Shown in pieces: positions 12,492 to 22,800 of a DNA stretch of 64,000 bases. A program made the position numbers and the translations under genes. The notes beneath the pieces are model-generated. The model was given only the letters and a program-made list of their open reading frames with translations. It did no database searches and had not been told where the DNA came from. Each line of letters begins with the position of its first letter. The first letter of the stretch is position 1. This DNA comes from Polyporus tsugae. Taxonomy: Eukaryota; Basidiomycota; Agaricomycetes; Polyporales; Polyporaceae. The stretch spans positions 992,001 to 1,056,000 of the forward strand of contig JAHRBS010000002.1 in the NCBI GenBank assembly GCA_024305745.1. Reading direction: 5' to 3'.

Positions 12492-13899
12492 CTAGAGTGT
12501 GCTCACGCTGGTGAGATTGAGGTCCTTCGTGACCGCACAGCGATCCTTGTCGCGTCCTGTTGCGGTGGCGAAAGCTTGCATTAGAGATGCTTGACCGTCG
12601 TCGAGCCTGTGTAGATGCTGAATGAGAAACATATATGGAGGAATGTGTGACCGGCGAACGTACCATTCCACTTCGTGCCCGTCCTTTTCCAGCACGACCT
12701 TGATGGTCGCCCACGAGAACCGGGCGAACGAAGGGTATCCAAAGGTAGGCTCCAGTGAGCCTTTGATCCACGCCTGCGTCTTGGGATCTGACGGGTATCC
12801 GCTGCCCGTCTGCTCCATCCACCGGGCCCCGGACTTCTTCCCTACCTCCTTCTCGTTCTCCGCTGGTACCAATGACGGATTGCGGAAGAACTTGGACTGG
12901 ACTAGTTCGTGCATGGGGATGGTCTCCTCGTACACCCAGCCTTCGATCCACGCGTCGCGCGTGACCTTGGCGGCGACACTGGCGGCACCGACGATCTTGA
13001 AGGTGAGGTCGGCCTTGGTTTGGACCGTGAAGGAGATGTCGGGGAAGAGGGAGGAGAGGTAGGCCTCGTAGGTCGTGGTCTTGCCGAGCGCGTCGACGTA
13101 GACCTCGGAGAGCCGGATACCCTTGGCGAGGACCTCGCGGATGAGGAGCACGGTCGCGTTCTGCGATTGTTGGTTGAGGTTCGTGGGTGGTCGTTTGAGC
13201 ATTCCGGCGGAGATGGCTTTCGGGCTGTATGGGAGATCGATCAGGACTGCGTTCTTTAAGAAGAAGTAGCGAACCTGAAGGCCCGCTTGGCAACACTGTA
13301 ACACCAGGAGCGTGGACCTATGGAGATTGTGTCTGGAAAACTGAAAGAGCTGTTGGCTGCAAGACCGCCATAAGGACCAAGTCCCATTCCTCTGCATCTT
13401 GAGTTGAACACCACCATATATTTCCATGATGTGGTGGGTGCAGGGTTGCCTGCCAATACGACCCAGCCGTCCCGCGAGAAGGTGAGGAGGCACTTACCTC
13501 AAAACACGGACAGACCAACCGAGGTTGGTCGGGTCGGAACCTAAGGTCTCCAGGAGCGATGAGCGCACCTGCGCGGTCAGCGTCTTTGAATCTGAACAAA
13601 ATCCGAAAGTTAGTATGGGAAGAGCGGCAGCAGACTGTGGGGAAGACACTGCGGTAAGGCGATAACTCACCGGTGAACCCAAGCCCTTCGAGCTGCTCCT
13701 TGTAAGCGATGGGGCAGTATGCTACTCCATACACCAGAGGCCCTAGCACAGGACCTCTACCTGCTTCATCAACTCCAAGAAAATACGGGCCCGGGGCGGT
13801 AGGGGTTGGCGAATGGTATGTGTAGGAGTCGGTGAGGGGGATTGAGGGGTCTAGGACAGACGGGATGCTGGCAGTGGCTTCCGGTGTATCGTCGCTCAT
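12492..13899 (-). CDS. RNASEH2A: RNase H2 catalytic subunit A
   Basis: Starts [13 protein letters not shown] (ATG at 13897-13899; an in-frame ATG at 13917 is possible). Type 2 RNase H signatures are complete: [17 protein letters not shown] with the catalytic Asp-Glu pair, DSKTLT, the catalytic Asp in [16 protein letters not shown], and [22 protein letters not shown]. Further family blocks are [14 protein letters not shown] and [17 protein letters not shown]. The enzyme removes ribonucleotides from DNA and RNA from RNA:DNA hybrids in the nucleus, with subunits B and C. Introns include one of about 79 nt after GLGFT and an unusually long one (13225-13497, 273 nt) inside the RVLSPKAIS conserved block. 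The last intron joins VEW to LDDGQASL. An ACGCGT motif lies upstream at 14009-14014. Confidence 0.93.
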
Positions 13900-14212
13900 A
13901 GTTCTGGGGAAGTGCAAGTGTTCCCAGCAGAGTTGGAGGGGTGGGTGGACGCAGATAACACCGTCGCAGCCGTGGTCACGGTGGTCGTGTCATGCCAGAC
14001 GAGGTCGGACGCGTTATTGTCTCTTGTTTGCGCAGACGCGGCGACAGCCACAAGCGCGTCTCCAGGGCAAGAGCATCAAACATCATTCAAGCCATGTCCG
14101 ACGAATCGCGATAATGCTCCTTCGTTCCGGCTCCCTACCTGTATGTATTTTTGGTCGTTGAAAAATATAACTAACGAATGCTAACTTACTGGGTCAAGGT
14201 GACTGCCCGAAT
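13900..14212. promoter_or_regulatory. Divergent promoter region RNASEH2A / HET gene, with MluI box
   Basis: A 313-bp region between divergent start codons. It has one perfect MluI cell-cycle box (ACGCGT, 14009-14014), about 110 bp upstream of the RNase H2 start. In yeasts this motif is bound by MBF and drives G1/S expression of replication genes, so its presence here is reasonable but could be chance in GC-rich DNA. Nothing coding is supported. Confidence 0.4.
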
Positions 14213-16225
14213 ATGCGGTTGCTGAATACGACTACAGCAGAGTTTCACTGGGTCGATAGTCCTCTCGATAAACCATACGCCATCCTTTCGCATACATGGG
14301 ACGGAGCAGAACAGTCACATCACAACATCGTCCATATCCACACAACTCTGGAGGCGCGCCCAACTCTCGATATCCTACCCAAGAGCCACAGTATTGACCG
14401 GGAGACGGATACCCCGATAGTACGAGTGCCCATTCTCTCGTCCCCCGACGTCTCCGAAAAGGTTCGACGCGCTTGTGCGGTCGCTCGGGCAGACGGCTAC
14501 GAGTTCATCTGGATAGACTCATGCTGCATCGACAAGTCCAGCAGTGCTGAGCTCTCCGAGGCTATCAACTCTATGTACAGTTGGTATCGGCATGCCAAGG
14601 TCTGCTATGTCTACCTGTCCGACGTTGACGACGACGACGTTCCTTCCGCGCCCAACTCCCAGTTCCGCAGCGCGCGGTGGCATACACGCGGTTGGACTTT
14701 GCAAGAGCTCCTCGCCCCTCGATACGTCGTCTTCTACTCCAAAGGCTGGCGAGTGTTGGGCACCAAGAATACCCTCGCCGCTGTCATCGAAGAGGTCACG
14801 GGCATCGATCGTGCGATCCTCAACCACGAGCTGCCCCTCCAGTCGGTGAGCGTCGCCCGCCGCATGTGGTGGGCATCCGCACGGGTTACGGCTCGGGTCG
14901 AGGACGAGGCGTACTGTCTCATGGGCATCTTTGACATCAACATGCCGACCATCTACGGAGAAGGCCGCCATGCTTTCGTGCGACTCCAGGAGGAAGTCCT
15001 CAAAGTCGTCCCGGACCAAAGCATATTCAGCTGGGCTCTGCGCATCGATGGCGACGCGTCGGATCCGCACCGCATACAGCGTGTCGGCCAGGCGAAGTTC
15101 TTCCGGATGCTCAACAACGAGTACCAGCACCCTTCTCACGTGGAGCTCCAGGTTTTGTTAGCCTCGTCTCCAAGCGCCTTTGCGACCTGCGCAGACGTCC
15201 GCGTCGTGTCCCACCGACAGTTCTTACACCGGCTCGCGATCAAGCAGCGCAATATCCCACCCCCACAGTACACCATGACTCCCTCCGGCATCCGCACCTG
15301 CCTGCCCTTCATCTCCATCGAGCACTTTCCGCAGCCATTCGCGCATAAGCTGGACGCCGGCGTTTCAGGCTCAGCGAAGGTGCGCGCCATCGTGGACGAC
15401 CTCCAGCTCACCCACAGCGGACTCGCGTTCCTCCAGTGCGAAGACGGCTCCGGACGCCTCCTGGCCCTCCCCCTCTACCGCGGGATCAACAGCGACTTCG
15501 CCATCGGCATCCGTGGCTACGCGTGGCGCGTCCTCGCGCTCGACCAAGACGACCTCGCCGCGTGCCTGCCGTACATCACCCTCGAGGAGATGCTCGTCCT
15601 CCGGCGGCCCAGGCCGCAGAGCCTCGTCGTCGCGGTCGTCGACGCCGTTCACTTCTCGCACGAGCCTGGGCTCGCGCGCGTCCTCTTGCCTGGATGGTGC
15701 CGCGCCGTCCTGGCGCAGCAGAGCTTCACTGTGTCGCAGAGCGAGCACGAGTCTGCCATCATCGCGGAGCACTCGTCCAGTACCGCGTTTCCCGGGTTCC
15801 TTTATGGATATGCGGGAGACAAACGGCAGTACACTTGGGAGGACGCGGCGCGCAGACACAAGGACCACGTCGTCACGTTGTCCTCGGATGCGACGCGTGA
15901 GCGCGTCATGGTATGCATCGGGACGCACTACCGCACAGATTCGGTCATGCTTTGGGTGCGTTACCGAACCCCAGAAGCAGACATGGACGCAGACGACGGG
16001 AAGGTAACTTACGCGGACGGCGTCGCTCAACCACAGTCGTTGCAGGAGGGGATGCGCTTTCCGGCGTCGGATGGGACCATGTGGGCGGTGTTTAGGGTGG
16101 AGGACCAGGCGGGTTCCGGTCGGACGCTGAGACTGAGCTTCGCTCGTTCTCAGGATAACCATCGCGAACTGGAGCTGAATGTCGAGCTGTCGGACGTGTT
16201 TTCTGCGGTAGTGCAGCAATCGTGA
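14213..16225 (+). CDS. HET-domain (heterokaryon incompatibility) protein
   Basis: A single-exon gene of 670 residues. The N-terminus (MRLLNTTTAEFHWVD, then YAILSHTWD) is the standard start of basidiomycete HET proteins. The three classic HET blocks are all present: SHTWD (residues about 24-29), the central YEFIWIDSCCIDKSSSAELS with MYSWYRHAKVCYVYLSD (about 97-140), and RGWTLQELLAPRYVVFYSKGW (about 160-180). They are followed by the common RRMWWASARVTARVEDEAYCLMGIFD and PTIYGEGRHAFVRLQEE segment. HET domains can trigger incompatibility cell death in fungi, but most genomes carry many copies of unknown role. The C-terminal 350 residues show no recognised NACHT, WD or ankyrin part. No introns are needed, unlike the neighbouring genes. 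Confidence 0.93.
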   Translation: MRLLNTTTAEFHWVDSPLDKPYAILSHTWDGAEQSHHNIVHIHTTLEARPTLDILPKSHSIDRETDTPIVRVPILSSPDVSEKVRRACAVARADGYEFIWIDSCCIDKSSSAELSEAINSMYSWYRHAKVCYVYLSDVDDDDVPSAPNSQFRSARWHTRGWTLQELLAPRYVVFYSKGWRVLGTKNTLAAVIEEVTGIDRAILNHELPLQSVSVARRMWWASARVTARVEDEAYCLMGIFDINMPTIYGEGRHAFVRLQEEVLKVVPDQSIFSWALRIDGDASDPHRIQRVGQAKFFRMLNNEYQHPSHVELQVLLASSPSAFATCADVRVVSHRQFLHRLAIKQRNIPPPQYTMTPSGIRTCLPFISIEHFPQPFAHKLDAGVSGSAKVRAIVDDLQLTHSGLAFLQCEDGSGRLLALPLYRGINSDFAIGIRGYAWRVLALDQDDLAACLPYITLEEMLVLRRPRPQSLVVAVVDAVHFSHEPGLARVLLPGWCRAVLAQQSFTVSQSEHESAIIAEHSSSTAFPGFLYGYAGDKRQYTWEDAARRHKDHVVTLSSDATRERVMVCIGTHYRTDSVMLWVRYRTPEADMDADDGKVTYADGVAQPQSLQEGMRFPASDGTMWAVFRVEDQAGSGRTLRLSFARSQDNHRELELNVELSDVFSAVVQQS

Positions 16226-16544
16226 TACCCGCGAAGACTACGGACGCTGGAGGCACCGTATTATACATACATCACTACCAATGAATTCTGACGTCCTGGA
16301 GGTCGACCGCTAGAACACGAGCTTTCGTCGTCGTCGCAAAAACCACAACATGTTAGATCTTACTCTGGAGCTTTCGCACTAAAGTTGCAGAGCTTCGGGT
16401 CTAGGAGGTTGAGACAGCCCAGCACTGCCTAACGCCCTCCATTGAAGTTGTACATGGTGAATCTCGGACCTGGTATATTCTACAACACAATGCGAACAGC
16501 AAAGCAGTAACACAAAACAAGACAGTACGCAGCTGACCACACCC
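16226..16544. other. Convergent intergenic region, nothing seen
   Basis: About 320 bp between convergent stop codons of the HET gene and the next minus-strand gene. It is 3' UTR sequence by position; no repeat, RNA gene or coding sequence is evident. Confidence 0.6.
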
Positions 16545-17445
16545 TCACCCGTGCATGTTCCCAAACTCGTCCATGCTCATCCCCCGCGTCACCCGCCGCC
16601 GCACCTCGGGCGACATCGTGCCGTCCGGCGCCATCATGCCCATCCCCGTGTTCATGCCCATCCCCGGGGACATGCCCATCACGGGGTTCATCCCCATACC
16701 GGGCGCACGCTGCATCGGGGACGTAGGCATGCCGTCTCCGCCAGTCCCGTAGAATTGCGCTGGGGGGATGGGCCCACCCATGCCGCCGACGAAGCCGCCA
16801 GGCGCTCCGGGGAAGTGGCGGGGCGACGCCATGGCCTGGGGGGTGCCGTACAGCTGCGCCTGGGACAGGGCGGGGGTCATCCCGCCCTGTGGGATGGAGC
16901 TTGTGCGGTGTATGCGGGGGGAGTTGATCGCGTCGTGTTGCAGTTGCTGCTGGCGGTGGGATGCGGGGTTCGCGGCGGGGTGCTCGTCGGGGTGCTGCTG
17001 GTCTTTGAGGTAGCCCGTGAGGGGGGTGGGGTCGTAGTAGAGCTCTGAACCCTCGTCTACTTGGAATCTGGGGGGACGAGGGAGTGTAGGGATGGACGGT
17101 ACAGGAGAGGGACAATGCAGAGCTTACAGTTGTGTGCCGACGTCCCATTGTGGACCGCGGTCTGCGCGCGCAGTCATGAGGAGTGAGTTCCACTCAGAGG
17201 CACTTTCCTGTGAACGTAGTGCGTTTAATGAGTCTGGATGCGTGAGGAGCGCGGAGGTTAAGACATACGATAGCTTGTGCGAGGGCACTGGTCGGCTCAA
17301 AAGCTGTTTGGCTGACATCTACGCGGGTTCCGTCCTCGCGGGCGACAGCTTCCACATTTGCCGTTAGTAATGGACCTATTCTTTGAGAGTTATGTCTTGG
17401 AACGTTGACTTTGAGGTTGCGATGAGGTTTCGTGGAGGGAGACAT
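16545..17445 (-). CDS. Unrecognised protein with Gly-Met-rich C-terminus
   Basis: At least three exons join cleanly: MSPSTKPHRNLKVNVPRHN...PTSALAQAI, then ESASEWNSLLMTARADRG...DVGTQL, then FQVDEGSELYYDPTPLTGYL and onward. I do not recognise the family. The first two exons look like a compact folded part; the last exon is Pro/Gln/Gly-rich and ends in a Gly-Met repeat run (GMGMNPVMGMSPGMGMNTGM, near 16630-16700) followed by a short basic tail (SPEVRRRVTRGMSMDEF). No signal peptide or membrane helix is visible. It is divergent from the SNF5 gene, with 214 bp between starts. Spliceability over three exons argues that it is a real gene; function is unknown. Confidence 0.65.
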
Positions 17446-17659
17446 GTCCGGGTGGTGTGTGCTGAAGGAGATCGGAAGAGCAGATCATGTCTCGGCGTCT
17501 GCCTGCAGGGCACGTTCCGAGCGCCAAATTGCTTTGCGCGACTTCGAGCTCGACCACCGGGAACCGTGACTGCCTTGACCGACATTCCTCTCTTCTTCAC
17601 ATTCTTCCACTCTCTGGGCATCTGTATTGGGTCCCATGGTATAGAAAACATACTCTAAT
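17446..17659. promoter_or_regulatory. Divergent promoter region with an adapter-like 14-mer
   Basis: A 214-bp shared upstream region of two divergent genes. It contains AGATCGGAAGAGCA (17469-17482), identical to the first 14 bases of a common Illumina TruSeq adapter. Otherwise unremarkable; no TATA box is evident. Confidence 0.4.
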
Positions 17660-19544
17660 ATGTCGGAAGGAAATGCAACTGCGGGACCGTCAACTTTTCT
17701 GCGTGGCCACCAACCCATCGCGCCCGCGCCTCCCGAGCCGACCCATGCAGGTGTGTACCATGGCCATCATGACCCACACGGGCCATTTAAATTCATGTCA
17801 AAAGCAGCGTATTACAGCAACATACGTCAATGGTCTCATTCCGCCACGCCTCCACCAACGAACGGCCGGATAAACCCCTCCCGGAAAGGCACCAGCACTC
17901 GTCCTCTCCGCTCGAGCACACTTGCTCCTGCACCCCAAGCACAGACGCCAACTGCAGTCACCCGCCAGCCTTCCATTCCCCCAGCGCAGAACCAGCAACC
18001 TACCCTACCACCGCACGTCCAAGCCGCCATGGCGAATTCGAATTCGCAACACGGCTCACGGAACCTGCTTCCAACCGCGACCCAGGCGATGCACTCGACG
18101 TACGCGTCGCGTCTCCGCACGGGCACAACGCTGTTGATGCAGCCCATCCTCGCGCCGTCGTCCATTGCGGCCGTCACGACGCGCACGACGCGCCGTGGCG
18201 GAGTAGTCAACTACGCGGACCCGGGCTCAGGCGACGAGTTCCCCGACGCGGGAGCGCTCGACTCAGACGACTCGGACTTTGGAGGCGGAGGCGGAGGCGG
18301 AGGCGGCGGGGGGACGCGTCAGGGAGGAAGGGCACCGCGGCTCTCGAGTCGTACGCCGGCGGGCGGCTCGGTCTTCGATGCGAGGGGCGGGGGGAGCGGC
18401 CACGCGACGCCGGTGCAACAGCAGAGCAACGAGCTGGACAAGAGTTATTTGGGGGAGATACCGCCTGCGCGGTTTATCACTGCGAGACCGCTGCTGCCTA
18501 CGCGGCTCGAGCACTAGTGAGTGGTTCTCAATCCCGGTCCATGCCTTCTTCCGCTCAGTCCGAGTGTCTTTCGCATCTCTTAGCTCGCAGACAGCGTTGG
18601 AGTCGCAGGCAGAGAAGCCCACAGCCCTCATCCCTATACGCGTCGAGTTCGAAACGGATTCGCACAGGATACGGGATTGCTTCGTGTGGAATATGCACGA
18701 GGAGCTCATCACCCCTGAAATCTTCGCGCGGACATTCTGCACGGACTTGGACCTTCCACTGCAGCCGTACGTGGAAATCGTCGCGAACCAGCTACGTGCT
18801 CAGATTGAGGACCACGAAGGTGTGGCGTCCATGTATCTTGGTGCGGATGCGGAGACGTCGGAGGACGAGGATGAGAGCCATGGGGACGAGGTCAACGAGT
18901 GTCGGGTTATCCTCAGTGTAAGTGACCGTCGCTTTCCCAAGGGTTGTGCAATTTACGGGGGCCGTAGATTGACGTCCAAATTGCGACGCACCATCTGCTA
19001 GACCACATCGAATGGGACCTGCTATCCCCTCTCACGCCGGAAGAGTTCTCTGTGAAACTTTGCAAAGAGCTCGGACTCACGGGCGAAGCGGCACCGCTCA
19101 TTGCACACGCGCTTCACGAAGAAATTGTCAAGCACAAACGGGATGCGATCGAATGGGGCGTCATTGGTGGAGAGTCGCGCGACGCGGGAGAGGACGCTGG
19201 TGCGGACAAGCCGCGGGACAAGAGCGGGTTGAGCTTGATGAAGGACAAGACGGGTTTGGGCCTTGGCTGGGGACGTGCCCCGAAAGACGGGCGCGGGCCG
19301 AAGCCGCTGAGGAGCGTATGGCGCGATTGGGCAGAGGCGGAGGAGTTCCGGACTCGGTTCGAGGTGCTCACTGCGGACGAGGTCGAGAGGAGGGAGCTTG
19401 AGAAGGAGCGCGCAAGCCGGTACGTGTTTGATTTCGTATTCGTATCAAGAATGTGCTGACTTGCCAATCTTCAGACGGCTTCGGCGCGAGACGTCAAAAT
19501 TCCAGTCAACGGCACGGTCGAGACTCCTCACTGGACGGAGATGA
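17660..19544 (+). CDS. SNF5/SMARCB1-family chromatin remodelling subunit (Sfh1-like)
   Basis: The N-terminal exon encodes about 285 residues rich in Pro, Ser and Gln, with an acidic patch and an 11-residue Gly run (near 18280), ending in the conserved ITARPLLPTRLEH. Downstream exons carry the SNF5 homology region with both repeats: LIPIRVEFETDSHRIRDCF...ELITPEIFARTFCTDLDL, and CRVILS joined to IDVQIATHHLLDHIEWDLL with SPLTPEEFSVKLCKELGL. A basic C-terminus (FQSTARSRLLTGRR) follows the last intron. SNF5 proteins are core subunits of SWI/SNF or RSC remodellers that contact the nucleosome acidic patch. The roughly 520-residue size and lack of long C-terminal extensions suggest the RSC-type Sfh1, but Snf5 proper cannot be excluded. 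Confidence 0.88.
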
Positions 19545-19851
19545 GACTGCACTTTTGTTGGCCACGAGTGAGCCCGTGCGGGCGTACACTGTATTACTCC
19601 CTCATTGTAGTTCTACCTTATTACTGTCCGGTGTCGGTATTGTTCATGTCATCTTGATGTTCTTCCCGTCGTCCATTGCGTTCCTCCACGCGACGCGTCC
19701 CGCCGAAGAGCGCGTCACAGTCACGTGACCGACGCGTTGAGCGCGACGGCCACGCGCCGAGGGCGAGTGGTTCAATTCCCTGCGACTCTGTCGCAGTCGA
19801 GACTCGACGGCCTCTCACACATACGACTCCCCGCGCACCGACTCTAACCGC
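19545..19851. promoter_or_regulatory. BUB1 upstream region with two MluI boxes
   Basis: A 307-bp region between the SNF5 stop and the BUB1 start. It holds two perfect ACGCGT motifs (19693-19698 and 19732-19737), the first next to the E2F-like TCCCGCC, and a CACGTG E-box between them. All fall within 160 bp of the start codon. MluI boxes mark G1/S-regulated fungal promoters, which fits a mitotic checkpoint gene. This is an inference from motif spacing only. Confidence 0.45.
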
Positions 19852-22800
19852 ATGGACCCCACCCTCGCCGGCAAGCTCGCCCGAACACGCGATCAGTATA
19901 AAGCGCAACTCACGACCGCGCTCACCGAGGACGCCGACCCGCTAGCCGCGTACGACGCGTTCGTGAAGTGGACTGTGGACAACTACGGCTCTCATCTCGC
20001 ACAATCTGGGTTGCTCAAGCTTCTAGAGGAGGCCACGCGGCACTTCGTGGACGACGATGCATACAAGAGCGACCTGCGGTACCTCAAGCTATGGTTGCTG
20101 TATGCAAGCCATGTCGAAGATCCCACAGTGATATATGACTTCATCCTCTCGAAGAACATCGGAAAAATCTATGCGCAGACGTATTGGGAATACGCAGGTG
20201 CGCTGGAACGGCGTGGAAGGTGAGTTTATTGTGCTAGATCGTATATGGGTCAAAACATCCGGATTCCTGGCCATCCCCTCATGCGAGAATATTGGGGAGT
20301 CTATGAAGATCAAGCGATGCCTCGTCCTTGGGCATGTCTTGGGATGCATAAGATAAACAAGGTTGTAACATACACCCGTTTGTCACGGCCCAGCTGGGTC
20401 TGATTCTACGGTCTGTTCCAATTCTTTCCCAAGCATATCCTTGCATCAGTTGTGATGGGTCCCCGATTCCTTGCGATTTCAAATCACCTTGGGTGTCGCA
20501 ACCATATGTATAGGTCTTTCTTCCGCATATATGCCTTGTACATCCCTTCAGACCGACATGCATGTAAGATAACTCATTCCAATCCATACAGTTACCATAT
20601 TGTTCAATGAACGATTCTTTCATGCGTGCGGTCTTGACATGCGGTCAAAGGCTGATCCTGCGTTTTCTGTAGGCGTCCAGAAGCCGACGCGATATACCAG
20701 AAAGGCATCCAGCGCCGAGCGAGACCACTCGACCCCCTCAAACGACGGTACGACGAGTTCAAGTCGCGGACATCCGCCCCGCCTCCCGTGCAACCACCGA
20801 CAGCATGGCAAGACGCATCCACCGAAACGCGCGCCCTCCGTCGTGCTCCATTAAAGAACCACCCTTCGTCATCCGTCCCTTCTTCCTCAAGAGACAACCG
20901 TGCATCTTCTTCACGAACCACATCTACGCGTTCATCTTCCGCTTCCACTGCGGTGGAACAGTCATACCACCCGTATGCACTCATGCTCGCTCCACCATTG
21001 CCAGGAAAGCGAAAGGAGAAGTTGCGATTCAACCTCTCGCTACTCTTTACGGAGGACGGCACCGAATACAGCATGCAAGAAGCGCGAGCTCGTTCTATGG
21101 GTCTTCTAGGCAAAAAATGGGGCCCACCTCCTGCGCCGGAACGTGACCGTCGCGTTGGATTCTCTGGCGATGCAAGCAAGTCAGTGAAGACGTCCACCAC
21201 ACGCAAGTTCCCTGCTGGGTCGGAGCCAACCGTCACTCTTGCAACGAAGGAGGCACTGGCGGACGTGTTTGGGATGTTCAACTCGCCCGAGAAGTCTATG
21301 CGCTTTGGCCCAGTTCCAGGAAGTAAGCACGCTCCTGTAAGGAAGATCGAACCGGTAACACCAATGTCGCTGCAACCTCCACTTCGGTCTGTAAGCAACG
21401 AGAACGCAGACGGATCCAAGACACCAGGTCAGTCGTGATACTGTACGGATGAATTTGGAGGTAAGCTGACAACGGTGTAGCATTTAAACCTTTCGTCGAC
21501 GAGAACGCACACAGAGAGAACAAGACTCCTGCTGCACCTCCCAAGGTGAATATTTCATTTTCTCAAATGGAAACAATGTTCGTGTTCATCACATATGGGA
21601 TAGATTGTGCCATTTGTCGATCCCGATGCGGGCAGACCGGCCGTGACGCCTAATCCCAATCGGCCTGCATTATCTATCAAGGATTCTTCAGCGCCGACTC
21701 CAGGCGTGAAGGCGGACGAAAACGCGCAAGCCGTCAGGACGAAGCTTTCCGTACACATCGACACTGATCAACCTAGACCTTCGCCCGTGTTCACGCTCAC
21801 TCCCGCGTCTGCGACGTACCGGGATCGGCCTCGAGACATCTTCTCGGATGAGGCGAAAGGAAACGGGGAGAGCATATTCCGTCCGCCTTCTGCTGGCGCC
21901 AGCAAGTTCACGCCGTTCTCGGACGAGAACGCCCCGAAGGTCTTCAGTAGGCCTGTGCCGAAGGGCGAGAACGCTCCGGCCCCTGCGTTCACGCCCTTTA
22001 CGGACAAGGCTGCTCCAAAGCAGTCGCTCTTGCCATCAGCCTCCGGTCGGCCTGTCCTTGGTGAACGCACACCCCTTCATGCCGTCTTCACACCGCCGCA
22101 AACGGAGCAAGAGCAAGAGCCGGTGGATGAGGAGCAGACCCAGGAGCCCGAAGGATATGAGCCGGAGCCTCAACCTGAGACGCCGACGACCGAGTCGGAT
22201 GCGGACGCTCACTCTCAATTCGAGCTCGAGCGCGCCAACTCGCGCGACGCGTTCACGAGCGAGAGCTCCGAGGACGTGGACGACTTCGACATCGACTACC
22301 AGCATGGCGCAGACGAGCCGCTTCCCATCGAGGATGGCGCCGAGGACAGCATGTTCGACGACGAAGGTGAGGTCGGTCACCTCAACGGCGATGGCGAGAA
22401 CACGGACGGGTATCATGCCCCGCTTGGGGGCCGTTTCGGCCAGTTCGATGTCATGACCCCGATCACGGAGCGCACCTTCGAGTACACGATGAGCACGCGC
22501 GGTCATGGGACTCCTGGTTTCACCATCCATCGCGATGCCGACGCGGTTGAGGCGGCGGAACAGCTGGCTGCCGAGCTAAGGGAAGACGAGGATGGGGAAG
22601 AGGAAGAGGAAGAGGTGGTGAACATTGAGGAGAGGACCGGGACGCTCAGTCTGGCAGATGCACTGGACGTGGCGTCTTCGTTCAAGCCTTCAAACCCGTG
22701 CAACCCATTCGACCCGCCGATCGTGGCGACACTTCTCAAGCTTATTTCTCCGGATCCAGGGTTCCACGACCTCCGAAGCAACGACGCCGGACAGTTGGAC

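Noticed and set aside
13256..13456. 66-codon frame within the RNase H2 intron
   Set aside because: It sits inside the long intron, and the protein on either side is continuous only when it is removed.
15371..16219. 282-codon frame antisense to the HET gene
   Set aside because: Arg/Glu/Val-biased shadow frame produced by GC-rich codons on the sense strand.
19769..19779. GGTTCAATTCC, like a tRNA B box
   Set aside because: Flanking bases do not form a T stem, and no acceptor stem or A box sits at the right distance.
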